In this document: piece after piece, positions 47,065-56,551 of the stretch | How positions within the stretch are numbered: the stretch's first letter is position 1 | Layout of the letters: every line of letters starts with the position of its first letter | Source of the DNA: an uncultured Chthonomonas sp. | GTDB taxonomy: Bacteria; Armatimonadota; Chthonomonadetes; Chthonomonadales; Chthonomonadaceae | Assembly (NCBI GenBank): GCA_903859705.1 | Contig: CAIONQ010000017.1 | Location: forward strand, 1-64,000 | Direction of reading: 5' to 3' | Length of the DNA stretch: 64,000 bases | Program-made: the position numbers and the translations under genes | Notes under the pieces: model-generated | Databases searched by the model: none | What the model saw: the letters and a program-made list of their open reading frames with translations, nothing else | Told to the model about the DNA's origin: nothing

Positions 47065-49665
47065 ATGATTATTCGCAATTCTCTCTATCTGTCTGTTATT
47101 TCAATGGCAGCAGTGTCTGCCGCGTCAATTCCCGCATATTGCCTGTCAGATGCGGCTCCGGGAAACCACACAGCAAACTATGTTCTGGCGTCACGGTGGA
47201 CGTCGTCCAAAATCAACAAATTATTGTTCGACTCGGCCGTTACTCCGCACTGGCTGGAGCATTCAGACAGGTTCTGGTACTCCTTTGAAACTACTGCAGG
47301 TCGAAAATTCTGGCTAGTAGACCCAAAAGCAAAAACAAAAAAACCATTGTTTGATAGCGCAAAGATGGCGGCGCTTCTCACGAAGATAACGCTGTTTCCG
47401 TACGACGCCCAGCATCTTCCAATCCGTACACTGAAGTTCATTAAGAACGACACAGCCATCCAATTTGAGATCGAATATCCGAAGGATGCAGCCGTACGAG
47501 AAGGCGACGTTGTTAAAACTGTGAAAGAGGTGGATGCAGAGCGCCTGGATGGCACCTCTCAGCAGAAGGGGACAGCAAAAAAGCCTGCCACTCCGGCCCC
47601 AGATGGCCCTACCCGCACACTCTACTTCACTTATGACCTGGCAAATGAGCAGCTGAGTATCGATACTACTTTTGTGCCTCCCACACATAAGCCATCCTGG
47701 GCCAGCCTTTCGCCAGATGGCAAGACTATAGTGTTTGCCCGCGGATACAACCTGTATATGATGGATGCGGCCAACTATGAGCTGGCAAAGAAGAAGGCCG
47801 ATGATCCTGCGGTAAAAGAGGTTCAGCTCACCTCAGACGGAGAGGACTATTACAGTTACGGTATACACCTGCACGAAGCAGACAAGAAGCAGTACCAGGA
47901 TCTGGAGAAGAAGCGTACCGATTTTCGAATTCCTGCGGTTTACGTTGTATGGAGCAAAGATTCTAAGCGGTTCGTGCTTGAACGGAACGATCAACGCAAG
48001 GTTCAGGAGCTCTGGGTTATTAACAGCCTCGCCGAACCAAGGCCAACCCTGGAGACATACAAGTACGAAATGCCCGGTGAGGCGAATGTGGATCAAAGCG
48101 AGTTGTTTGCCTTTGATGTAGCCTCCCATGCGCGGGTTAAGATTAAGGCCGATAAGTTTAAGGATCAGGGACTGAGTGTCCTAACACAGCATAACACCTA
48201 TCGTGAATCTATCAACGCTGTGGATGGCCTGGCGGCCCGCTGGATAACCGATAGCTCAGACAAGCTGCTATTTACGCGAGTAAGCAGAGACAGACACAAG
48301 TTCGATGTGTGTTCTGCAGACCCCGTGAGCGGCGATGTACAAGTTCTGGTTGAAGAGCGGCTAAACACTTACATCGATACCATGCCAATTCGGCTAATCG
48401 ATGGCGGTAAGCAGCTGCTCTTCTGGTCCGAACGGGATGGTTGGGGTCACTGGTACCTGTATGATATCAAGGGCAAACTGATTAGCAAGGTTACGCACGG
48501 CGAGTTCATGACACAGCAGATCGAAAGTATTGATGAGAAGAGCCATGTTCTGTTCTTTAATGCGTGCGGCCTGGAAGCTGGGGAAGACCCCTACTACACT
48601 CACTTATATCGGGTTAATTTAGACGGCAAAAACCAGAAACTACTTTCACCCGGTAACGCCTTGCATGTTGCAGCAATTGATGACGACGGAAAATATTTTG
48701 TAGACAACTACAGCCGGGTAGACACGGCACCGGCATCCGTTCTGCGCGATTCCAACGGCAACGAGCTAATAGCACTTGAGACAACTGATCTATCGGCGCT
48801 CACATCAGCCGGGTACAAACTACCAGAGCCGTTTAGTGTAAAAGCAGATGACGGAATTACGGATCTATATGGGGTTATGTACAAGCCGTTTGATTTTGAC
48901 CCCAACAAGAAATATCCGCTGATTGAATATGTGTATCCTGGCCCGCAAACAGAAGCTGTTTCGAAGGGGTTTGCGGCGCGCAACTCCAATACAGCGCTCG
49001 CACAACTCGGGTTCATAGTCGTAGAGATAGGCAACCGGGGAGGAAATCCTCAGCGATCAAAGTGGTATCACAACTATGGCTATGGTAACCTGCGCGATTA
49101 TGGGCTTGCAGATAAGAAGCGGGCTGCAGAAGAGCTTGCGTTGAAGTACCCGTGGATAGACGCCGACCGTGTTGGTATCTATGGACACTCTGGGGGCGGG
49201 TTTATGTCTGCCGCTGCAATGCTGGTTTATCCAGATTTCTTCAAAGTTGCGTGGTCAGAATCTGGAAATCATGAAAATAACATTTACAACCGATGGTGGA
49301 GCGAAACGCACCACGGCATCAAAGAGGTTGCTGATAAAGACAACAACATTCACTTTGAGTACAACATCGATAAAAACAGTGAAATAGCGAAGAACCTTAA
49401 GGGGCACCTTATGCTAACCACTGGTGATATTGATGACAACGTACATCCTGGCAACACATACCGCCTGATGAACGCCCTTATCCGGGCAAATAAGCGCTTT
49501 GATTGCTTCATTTACCCCGGACAGCGGCACGGCTACGGTGATATGGGCGAATATTGCTTCTGGCAGCGGTGCGACTATTTCGCGAAGTACTTACTTGGGG
49601 ATTTCAATCAGCCTGTAGACATTCTTGAAGTAGACCGAGACAAGCCTGCCAACGGCAAAAGATAG
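47065..49665 (+). CDS. secreted S9-family (dipeptidyl-peptidase-IV-like) prolyl peptidase
   Basis: The ~866-aa exported enzyme starts with a signal peptide (MIIRNSLYLSVISMAAVSAA), reached from ATG 47065; a GTG at 47032 adds 11 residues. Residues about 130-560 form the DPP-IV-type beta-propeller (SWASLSPDGKTIVFARG and FVVWSKD-like blades). The C-terminal alpha/beta-hydrolase domain has the nucleophile in GHSGGGF near 708, the acid in GDIDDNVHPGN near 790 and the His in GQRHGYGD near 822. It should cleave dipeptides or proline-containing peptides in the periplasm. It is followed after 14 bp by a GNAT gene. Confidence 0.93.
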   Translation: MIIRNSLYLSVISMAAVSAASIPAYCLSDAAPGNHTANYVLASRWTSSKINKLLFDSAVTPHWLEHSDRFWYSFETTAGRKFWLVDPKAKTKKPLFDSAKMAALLTKITLFPYDAQHLPIRTLKFIKNDTAIQFEIEYPKDAAVREGDVVKTVKEVDAERLDGTSQQKGTAKKPATPAPDGPTRTLYFTYDLANEQLSIDTTFVPPTHKPSWASLSPDGKTIVFARGYNLYMMDAANYELAKKKADDPAVKEVQLTSDGEDYYSYGIHLHEADKKQYQDLEKKRTDFRIPAVYVVWSKDSKRFVLERNDQRKVQELWVINSLAEPRPTLETYKYEMPGEANVDQSELFAFDVASHARVKIKADKFKDQGLSVLTQHNTYRESINAVDGLAARWITDSSDKLLFTRVSRDRHKFDVCSADPVSGDVQVLVEERLNTYIDTMPIRLIDGGKQLLFWSERDGWGHWYLYDIKGKLISKVTHGEFMTQQIESIDEKSHVLFFNACGLEAGEDPYYTHLYRVNLDGKNQKLLSPGNALHVAAIDDDGKYFVDNYSRVDTAPASVLRDSNGNELIALETTDLSALTSAGYKLPEPFSVKADDGITDLYGVMYKPFDFDPNKKYPLIEYVYPGPQTEAVSKGFAARNSNTALAQLGFIVVEIGNRGGNPQRSKWYHNYGYGNLRDYGLADKKRAAEELALKYPWIDADRVGIYGHSGGGFMSAAAMLVYPDFFKVAWSESGNHENNIYNRWWSETHHGIKEVADKDNNIHFEYNIDKNSEIAKNLKGHLMLTTGDIDDNVHPGNTYRLMNALIRANKRFDCFIYPGQRHGYGDMGEYCFWQRCDYFAKYLLGDFNQPVDILEVDRDKPANGKR

Positions 49666-49679
49666 GAACGCAGCACGAG

Positions 49680-50831
49680 ATGACAGACTCAATTACGCAG
49701 AAAACCGCATCTGATGGCCCACGTGCTGTTCGAGCAGGCGAGATGGAAGCATTGCGCCGACTGACGGACATTGTGTTTAGACCGTTGATGCCAGAGCAGT
49801 ACCCGCAGCTTTTCAACCTGGATAACTGTGAAAACTTAAGAGTATGTTTTGATGGGGATAGGTGCGTTAGCCATGTTGGTATGGTGCAGCGCCATGCCAG
49901 CATTCTGGGGTGCCCCATCAAGGTGTGCTGCATCGGTGCGGTGGCTACCGATCCAGAATATCGTGGCCTCGGCCTGGCATCTGCGTGTTTCCATGATGCC
50001 GTTGATAAGGCACATGCCGATGGTGTAGATGTGATGCTGGTTTCTGGAGGGCGTGGTTTGTATACAACCAATGGCTGCCAGCATGCCGGGTTACACTACC
50101 GTGTAAATATCGATTCCGGATCTGAAGGTGATCTGCACCATGGCATTACAGTGGAGGAAGCAACCACTCAGGACATGGAGTTAATTCGAGAGTGCTACCG
50201 AACCGAACCTGTTCGGTTTACACGCCCACTGGCCGATTACCGGTTCTTCGATCAATCTGGCTGGGCAATGAACTCACCCGCAAAGTTCCTTGCGATAAAA
50301 TCGGCTGCAGGACGTGAGTTTCTTGGGTATGTGGTTATCCGAAATCCCAGGCCAGATACCGCAGCATCACTCGCTGAATTTGGTGGCGATAGAGATGCAG
50401 TACAAGCCGCCCTTGTGCACTGCATTCAGCATTACAAGCTAAAAGCCATCAACTTTCAGGTACAGGATACGGACGCTGCTATGCTGGCAAGGTGCAGGGA
50501 ATCTGGGTGGGAAATGAAGCCCTGTGCGGCCTCTGGCACCATAAAGATTATCAACATGCAGCAACTTATGAATAAGCTCACTCCCCTCTTTTCGGAGCGT
50601 GCTGAGCCAGACGTGGTTGCTGCCTTAGAATGCTCCATCAGCGGCAACGACTGCGTGTTTAGGTTAGGGGCCGATAGTGTTACGATTAATCGTGACGATA
50701 CCGTTCGGCTCATATTTGGTGACCATGAAGTTGGGCACAGCGTATTGGATGGGAATTCCGGGCCAACGGCTTCGCTACTTCGCCAACTGCTGCCAGTGCC
50801 GGCCCTCTGGTATGGAATAAACTATGTTTAG
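49680..50831 (+). CDS. GNAT-family N-acetyltransferase (Eis-like, multi-domain)
   Basis: The 383-aa cytoplasmic protein has an N-terminal GNAT domain with the acetyl-CoA loop in AVATDPEYRGLGLASACFHDA (motif A, R-G-L-G-x-A). A second GNAT-like half probably covers residues about 165-290. The C-terminal ~80 residues may form the sterol-carrier-like fold seen in Eis-type proteins. The acceptor is unknown. Its last 8 nt overlap the DUF2961 gene start, indicating coupled translation, and it begins 14 bp after the S9 peptidase gene, so the three genes are likely one operon. Confidence 0.86.
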   Translation: MTDSITQKTASDGPRAVRAGEMEALRRLTDIVFRPLMPEQYPQLFNLDNCENLRVCFDGDRCVSHVGMVQRHASILGCPIKVCCIGAVATDPEYRGLGLASACFHDAVDKAHADGVDVMLVSGGRGLYTTNGCQHAGLHYRVNIDSGSEGDLHHGITVEEATTQDMELIRECYRTEPVRFTRPLADYRFFDQSGWAMNSPAKFLAIKSAAGREFLGYVVIRNPRPDTAASLAEFGGDRDAVQAALVHCIQHYKLKAINFQVQDTDAAMLARCRESGWEMKPCAASGTIKIINMQQLMNKLTPLFSERAEPDVVAALECSISGNDCVFRLGADSVTINRDDTVRLIFGDHEVGHSVLDGNSGPTASLLRQLLPVPALWYGINYV

Positions 50832-52920
50832 TCTCAAACGAATTGCAGCACTTGCTCTGGCCATTTGTCTGAGCCCTGCTATAAGTGCAGCGCCAAAGAA
50901 CCAGGTGAGCCTTCGCAGCCTTATCGCCGAAATGAGTGATAGGTCTTCCATTGCCCGGTATCCGGTGCCAGCCTACGAACTGCGGCAGGTCAGCAGCCAT
51001 GATACAAGCAAGAGAGACCCGGGCGATGCTGCAACCTGGCACTCAAACAAAGATTACGAGCAGTTTATCCGGACTGAAGTCAACAGTGGCCGCAAGGAAT
51101 GGGTCATCATGGATGAGGATGGTCCGGGTGCAATTTGTCGCTTCTGGCTTCCTCTAAATCCCGATAGAGATCGGCAGATAATACGGATATACCTGGACGG
51201 ATCCAGAGTTCCAGCGCTGGAAGCCCCATTTAACGATCTTCTGAGTGGACGCTCGATTGTAAAGCCGCCTCTGGCGTTTGCAGCCTTCAACGATAGTGAT
51301 CCGGCAACACAGTTAACGAGGCGCTCAACCACAACGCGTGGTGTTGCTGGCGATCTGTATCTGCCAATACCATTCTCAAAGCACTGTAAAATTACTCTTG
51401 ACCAGTTACCCTTTTATTACATCGTTAACTACCGTAAATATGAACAGGGCACGGCAGTTCGAACTTTCTCGCTGGAGCAGTTGAACGCACTGGAACCTAC
51501 TAAAAGCTCTCTGCAATCCGCGCTTCATGGCCCGAACCTGCTGGGAATATTGAACAGAACTGGCAACACAAATCCAACTGTAGAGCACATCGAAATACCG
51601 CCTGGGCAAAGCCATCAATTTTCGTTACCTGCCGGGCCACATGTCGTGAACTTGCTTGAGCTGCAAATGGAGCCACAAGTTTCCCCTGATGCAGCACGCT
51701 CGAGTGTAATTGAAGCCGAGTTTGATGGTGAGAAAACAGTGTGGTGCCCCCTGAGTGAGTTGGCAGGATCTGGAGTGCGCAGGACTAACGTTTGGGACAT
51801 TTATCAGTATGCAAGTAAAGAAGGTGTTTTTGGATGCACTTTCCCAATGCCATATCGATCTGGCGCGAAGATTACCATACACAACCTCGCCAATGATCCC
51901 ATAAAGTTTGGATGGTATGTTTCAGTGAAACCCTGGAATTGGGATGCACGTTCCATGCACTTTCACGCCGGTTGGCGCTACGGCGGAGAGCTAAAGACCC
52001 GTCCCTACTCAGACTGGAACTACGTTGAGATTAAAGGCAAAGGCGTGTACGCCGGGGATACCCTTACCGTCTACTCACCTGTTGGAGAATGGTACGGCGA
52101 AGGCGACGAGCGTATCTATCTTAACGGAGCTACCTTCCCTGCCCATATAGGCACCGGAACCGAGGATTATTATGGCTATGCCTGGGGCATGGCAGACTAT
52201 TTCTCATCTCCCTGGCTAAGTTGCCCGGCACGCGAGATCCCAGATCGGGGAGATTGGCGCGGATACACCACCACTTCACGCATGCGGATACTGGATGCTA
52301 TTCCCGTTACTACTGGCCTTAAAGTAGACATGGAAATCTGGAACTGGGCCGATACAAAGGTAGATTACGCCGTTGGCGTATTCTGGTATGCATTTCCAGG
52401 TGTATCTGGCAACACCTCTCCACAGCCCGATGCGGCAAAGCTGCCCATTCATCCGAAGCAAAAAGGGCACTCAGATCTTTCTCGGATGATAGATGGCGCC
52501 ATTGAGTTTGAGGACGCCGAAATATCAGCCAGAAACGCCGGATTGGGCACAGAAGTGCAAAATGCGGGGCTTAAAGAGGGTGGATGGAGCAATGGAAAAC
52601 AACTCTTTGTGAAGTTTACCAAACAGGATGAAACGATAGAGTTGAAGATCCCGGCAACAGGCACCGCTGAAAGGCACGTACTTCTTTACCTTACTCAGAG
52701 CTTCGATTACGGAATTCTGCATTTTGAACTGAACGGAACCAGGAGTAATACCGAGTTTGACGGTTATTCCGCAATACCTCGCTCCACCGGGCCAATTGAC
52801 ATCGGCTCGGCAGTACCAGTTGGAGGAGCGATACGGATCAAGGTAACCGCTACCGGCATTAACCCAAAAGCCGTACCTGGAAAGCTGTATGCGGGCCTCG
52901 ATTGTGTGGTTCTCAAGTAG
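50824..52920 (+). CDS. secreted DUF2961 (GH172-type) protein
   Basis: The 698-aa product carries a signal peptide (LKRIAALALAICLSPAISAA). Family-defining segments are EDGPGAICRFWLPLNP, IYLDGSRVPALEAPFNDLLSG, PYRSGAKITIHN and FPAHIGTGTEDYYGYAWG. DUF2961 includes GH172 enzymes such as difructose-anhydride synthase and exo-alpha-D-arabinofuranosidases, so an exoglycosidase on fructan, arabinan or similar is likely but unproven here. The C-terminal ~150 residues form an extra beta-sandwich. The start overlaps the GNAT gene by 8 nt. Confidence 0.9.
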   Translation: MFSLKRIAALALAICLSPAISAAPKNQVSLRSLIAEMSDRSSIARYPVPAYELRQVSSHDTSKRDPGDAATWHSNKDYEQFIRTEVNSGRKEWVIMDEDGPGAICRFWLPLNPDRDRQIIRIYLDGSRVPALEAPFNDLLSGRSIVKPPLAFAAFNDSDPATQLTRRSTTTRGVAGDLYLPIPFSKHCKITLDQLPFYYIVNYRKYEQGTAVRTFSLEQLNALEPTKSSLQSALHGPNLLGILNRTGNTNPTVEHIEIPPGQSHQFSLPAGPHVVNLLELQMEPQVSPDAARSSVIEAEFDGEKTVWCPLSELAGSGVRRTNVWDIYQYASKEGVFGCTFPMPYRSGAKITIHNLANDPIKFGWYVSVKPWNWDARSMHFHAGWRYGGELKTRPYSDWNYVEIKGKGVYAGDTLTVYSPVGEWYGEGDERIYLNGATFPAHIGTGTEDYYGYAWGMADYFSSPWLSCPAREIPDRGDWRGYTTTSRMRILDAIPVTTGLKVDMEIWNWADTKVDYAVGVFWYAFPGVSGNTSPQPDAAKLPIHPKQKGHSDLSRMIDGAIEFEDAEISARNAGLGTEVQNAGLKEGGWSNGKQLFVKFTKQDETIELKIPATGTAERHVLLYLTQSFDYGILHFELNGTRSNTEFDGYSAIPRSTGPIDIGSAVPVGGAIRIKVTATGINPKAVPGKLYAGLDCVVLK

Positions 52921-52986
52921 GCAACGCCACATTGGGGTAAAATCCGTGCACAAACTGCAGGTTACAAGGTTTCTGGAGATAATCGC

Positions 52987-54177
52987 TTGAAGTACGCCTT
53001 CGCACGCACAGGTTGGGCCGCACTATTGCTGGCTGGCATCGGAATTTCCGCTTATGCTCAAACGGGCAGTAATCCACAGGTCAGTAAACAGCTTTCGGAT
53101 ATTGCAGTAGCCTATCGCCAACTTAATGGGTTTAGCGCAACGATCGATACCGCAGAGATGGCAAGCGGGCATAATCAGACGTTGCATTGCGTTCTGAACG
53201 TAAAGAGGCCAAAACTTGTATCTGCGCAGGTATCCATGGGACGAATACACATCCTGTATATTGCGGATGATACTAACCAGTACACCCAGATGCTAAGCGA
53301 TAAAACTGGTTACGTGAAGACCCCCAACCCATCCTTTGAGGCTGCCGTTCAGGGAATGGTTAATTCGAGTGCGGGCGGTGTGGGCGTACTGCCATTACTG
53401 CTTTCCGATCCAAACGCGGCATCTAAGATTGTTCCTGGCAAGCCCGATTCGCTATCAACTTTGCCAGATGAATCGGTTGCAGGAGAAGCCTGCGGGCGGC
53501 TGGCCGCAAACTTAACCGAGCATGGCAAAAAGATCCGTTACGTGTTTTCATTTTCAAAGCGGGATCATTTGCTTCGCCGGGTAACCATCGGTCCGGCTTC
53601 AACCCCAACCAGCCCCGCCCTGATAGAAACTTACACCAATGTGCGGATTAATCCCCCACTCTCGGCGGCGGCGTTTCACTATACGCCTCCTGCGGGTGCT
53701 ATCGCACGTAGCCCGCGATCTGCGCCAGCACAGCCACCGCCATCAGTGTCACCAGGTGCTGCGCCTGTTCGATTAACAGGCAACGATCTGGATGGCAAAC
53801 CAGTTTCGCTGGACCAGTATCGCGGGAAAGTTGTCCTTCTGGACTTCTGGGCCACTTGGTGCGGCCCGTGTATAGCTGAGCTACCCAATGTCGTTTCTTC
53901 CTACAACAAATTCCATTCACGCGGATTTGATGTGGTGGGCATCTCGTTGGATCAGCCAAATAGCGCGCAAAAAGTACGTGATTTTGCCAGAGGTCACGGC
54001 ATGCCATGGCGCCAGATTTATGATGGCAAGTACTGGAGGGCAGCCAACGCGGTTTCCTATGGGGTTCGTGCCATACCGTTTACAGTTCTTATTGGACGGG
54101 ATGGCAAGGTACTGGCAATCCGAGTACGCGGTGCCGCGCTTCAGCCGGCAATAGAGGCAGCGCTTGCCCGCAAGTAA
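52987..54177 (+). CDS. LolA-like domain fused to a TlpA-type thioredoxin
   Basis: This 396-aa exported protein starts at TTG 52987, with GGAGA 6 nt upstream. After a signal peptide, residues about 35-235 resemble the LolA/DUF2092 half-barrel (AYRQLNGFSATIDTAEM ... HCVLNVKRPKLVSAQ). A Pro/Ala/Ser linker (about 240-258) leads to a TlpA/ResA-like thioredoxin domain with the WCGPC redox centre near 291 and a cis-Pro in AIPFTVLIG. It may couple binding of a hydrophobic ligand to disulfide exchange in the periplasm. The gene may form its own unit, 66 bp after DUF2961, and precedes a tRNA-modification gene. Confidence 0.88.
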   Translation: MKYAFARTGWAALLLAGIGISAYAQTGSNPQVSKQLSDIAVAYRQLNGFSATIDTAEMASGHNQTLHCVLNVKRPKLVSAQVSMGRIHILYIADDTNQYTQMLSDKTGYVKTPNPSFEAAVQGMVNSSAGGVGVLPLLLSDPNAASKIVPGKPDSLSTLPDESVAGEACGRLAANLTEHGKKIRYVFSFSKRDHLLRRVTIGPASTPTSPALIETYTNVRINPPLSAAAFHYTPPAGAIARSPRSAPAQPPPSVSPGAAPVRLTGNDLDGKPVSLDQYRGKVVLLDFWATWCGPCIAELPNVVSSYNKFHSRGFDVVGISLDQPNSAQKVRDFARGHGMPWRQIYDGKYWRAANAVSYGVRAIPFTVLIGRDGKVLAIRVRGAALQPAIEAALARK

Positions 54178-54193
54178 CACCGAGCAAAATGAT

Positions 54194-55330
54194 ATGTTTT
54201 TCCCTGCAGTGCAGCACGGCGTGCCAGCTATAGTGCTGGCACCAATGGATGGACTCACAGATGCCCCTATGCGTGCTGTGCACACACACATTGGTGGGTT
54301 TTCGTTCACGGTTTCCGAGTTTATCCGCGTAGCGCAGGAATTGCCACCTGCTCGGATCTTCCTGAAAGAAGTGCCAGAGCTAACTGCTGGCGCCAAAACG
54401 CCTACAGGTTGCCCGGTACAGGTGCAGCTACTTGGCGGAGATCCAGATCGGATGGCAACCTCTGCCAGGCTGGCAGTGAAACTTGGTGCTCGCGGAATAG
54501 ACGTCAATTTTGGCTGCCCCGCCCCCACCGTTAATCGCCATGATGGTGGGGCGACACTCCTGAAATATCCCGACAGGATCCAGCTTGTTGTTAGAGCTAT
54601 CCGGGATGCTCTGCCGCCTGAAATCCCTGTATCTGCAAAGTTACGGCTCGGCTGGGAATCCGTTGATGACATCCACTTGAATGCAGAGATGGCTGCACTC
54701 GGAGGTGCATCATGGATCACTATCCATGGCAGAACGCGCATGGAGCGCTACCTACCGCCAGCACACTGGGAGCCAATAGGTGAAGTAAAGCGGAACCTGA
54801 ATATTCCTGTGGTTGCGAATGGCGACATCTGGACACTCGATGATTTACGTCGCTGCCAGGACGTAACCGGTTGTGAGCACTTTATGCTGGGCCGAGGCGC
54901 CATCGCAAACCCCTATCTTGCTGGCTGGGCTGCGGCCGAAATTGGAGTTCGCGGAACGTCTCATGAGGAATTGACAGCCCCGGCACCGGAAGAATGGCCC
55001 GAGCTACTCAGTTTACTGGTGAGCTACTCTGCACATTATGGCCATACGGGTGAAAACTCGATATTGTGCCGATTGAAGCAATGGCTTAGCTTAGCATCGC
55101 GTTACGGCAACTTTGATCGCTTCGACTTACTTAAGCGTTCGGCAACTGCCGAAGAGCTATTCCAACTCATGGGAGCAGACTCCGCATTATGCATACTGCA
55201 GCAGATCCGACAGCATCAGAAGCCACACAAACTGCCAGAGGCATCGGTGCCGGACAGCCAGGAAGATATGGATGGCTGCTTGTTGGAATGCTCTGGTTTA
55301 TCTGCTTCTTTAATTATGCAGACCGTGTAG
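54194..55330 (+). CDS. tRNA-dihydrouridine synthase, DusC-like
   Basis: Dus enzymes reduce specific uridines of tRNA using FMN and NADPH. The sequence shows APMDGLTDAPMR, the catalytic-Cys segment DVNFGCPAPTVNRHDGGATLL, SAKLRLGWES, HGRTRMERY and FMLGRGAIANPYL. NFGCP..TVN plus KLRLGW and IPVVANGDIW resemble the DusC (U16) branch more than DusB. The core ends near residue 325. A further ~50 residues overlap the following MFS gene and look atypical. ATG 54194 is used; TTG 54164, overlapping the previous gene and preceded by AGAGG, is possible. FMN-binding barrel and helical tRNA-binding domain are both present. Confidence 0.92.
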   Translation: MFFPAVQHGVPAIVLAPMDGLTDAPMRAVHTHIGGFSFTVSEFIRVAQELPPARIFLKEVPELTAGAKTPTGCPVQVQLLGGDPDRMATSARLAVKLGARGIDVNFGCPAPTVNRHDGGATLLKYPDRIQLVVRAIRDALPPEIPVSAKLRLGWESVDDIHLNAEMAALGGASWITIHGRTRMERYLPPAHWEPIGEVKRNLNIPVVANGDIWTLDDLRRCQDVTGCEHFMLGRGAIANPYLAGWAAAEIGVRGTSHEELTAPAPEEWPELLSLLVSYSAHYGHTGENSILCRLKQWLSLASRYGNFDRFDLLKRSATAEELFQLMGADSALCILQQIRQHQKPHKLPEASVPDSQEDMDGCLLECSGLSASLIMQTV

Positions 55331-56481
55331 CGATAAACTCCTTGTTGCCTGAACTCCAGAAGCTTTATGGGTTCACAAAGGCTCAACAGGGTCTCATTAG
55401 CTCGGCCTTTACGTGGCTGTATGCCGTGTCTTCACCCATAGCCGGGCATGTTGGCGATCGACGGAGCCGCAAATGGGTGATAATTGGCGGCATGTATATA
55501 TGGTCCATGGTTACAGGCTTTACGGCCGCATGCACCAGGCTGTGGCAATTTGTTGCCGTGCGCGGTGCCGAGGGTATTGGTGAGGCATTCTATATGCCTG
55601 CATCTATGGCACTCATCTCGGATTATCACGGGCCCAAAACCCGTTCTCGCGCAATTGGCATCCATCAAACCAGCATCTATGCGGGCACGGTTTTCGGAAG
55701 CACTGTGGCAGCATATCTTGCCAAAAAGTACTCCTGGCAGGTGCCGTTCCTATTCTTTGCAATTGCCGGCTGCGCCCTGGGGCTTCTCCTCTCGCTATTT
55801 ATTCGAGACCGCAAGCGCCCACAGGATGAGCAAGGAACTGAGGCAACGCCGCATCTACCCGTGCGCCAATTCCTTGCTGAATTTGCGAAGACGCCCACCG
55901 CTGTAAGACTCGTTGCTGCGTATTTCTTTGCAAACATTGTTCAGTTCATCTTCCTAACCTGGATGCCGACATTTATGAAGGAGAAGTTTGGCGTATCATT
56001 GGTACTGGCCGGGTTTGCCGGTACATTTTTTATTCAGATATTCAGTATGGTAGGTGCTGCGGTAGGCGGGGTGCTAGCCGATCACCATGCCAACAAGCGA
56101 AAAGCAGGACGCATACAGTTTCAAATGGTTGCTGCGCTGGCCGGTGCACCGTTTATATTCTTGTGCGGGTACACCACACTGCCCGTGCTGCTTGTGCTGG
56201 CAATGTCTATGTACGGGTTTTTCAAAGGCATTTATGATGCCAGCCTTACCGCAAGTTTTTACGATGTTATAGCGGCGCCGAGGCGTGCAACCTCTACTGG
56301 CCTAATGAACTTTATTGGCTGGATTGGTGCTGGCCTTGGCGCGTGGATGGTAGGCGTTGCGGCGGATCACCGGATCTCTATGAGCATTTCTATATCAAGC
56401 GCTGCAGTTTTGTATGCCATGTGTGCGGTATTTCTGGCAGCTGCCGCCCGAACAGCTGCCAAAGATATGTTGCCAGCATAG
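55189..56481 (+). CDS. MFS transporter with long overlap onto the dus gene
   Basis: The 430-aa polytopic protein has about 12 transmembrane helices. Helix 1 is GWLLVGMLWFICFFNYADR, followed by the MFS motif A-like GHVGDRRSRKWV and ADHHANKRKAGR. The topology resembles anion/sugar-acid symporters (ACS-like) or Spinster-like carriers; substrate is unknown. ATG 55189 lies inside dus, giving a 142-nt overlap, with GGGAG 12 nt upstream. The next in-frame ATG (55288) would cut helix 1 in half, so the long form is favoured. It ends at a hairpin shared with the Tat protein gene. Confidence 0.85.
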   Translation: MHTAADPTASEATQTARGIGAGQPGRYGWLLVGMLWFICFFNYADRVAINSLLPELQKLYGFTKAQQGLISSAFTWLYAVSSPIAGHVGDRRSRKWVIIGGMYIWSMVTGFTAACTRLWQFVAVRGAEGIGEAFYMPASMALISDYHGPKTRSRAIGIHQTSIYAGTVFGSTVAAYLAKKYSWQVPFLFFAIAGCALGLLLSLFIRDRKRPQDEQGTEATPHLPVRQFLAEFAKTPTAVRLVAAYFFANIVQFIFLTWMPTFMKEKFGVSLVLAGFAGTFFIQIFSMVGAAVGGVLADHHANKRKAGRIQFQMVAALAGAPFIFLCGYTTLPVLLVLAMSMYGFFKGIYDASLTASFYDVIAAPRRATSTGLMNFIGWIGAGLGAWMVGVAADHRISMSISISSAAVLYAMCAVFLAAAARTAAKDMLPA

Positions 56482-56488
56482 ATTAATG

Positions 56489-56522
56489 TGGCGGCACACG
56501 GGCAAGAGGCCATGTGCCGCCA
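56489..56522. terminator. bidirectional hairpin after the MFS gene
   Basis: A perfect 10-bp GC-rich stem (56489-56498 with 56513-56522, 14-nt loop) is followed by ATCTTTT on the plus strand. It lies between the convergent MFS and Tat-protein stops. Confidence 0.82.
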
Positions 56523-56551
56523 ATCTTTTGTGAGTGAATTGTGGATGCCCG

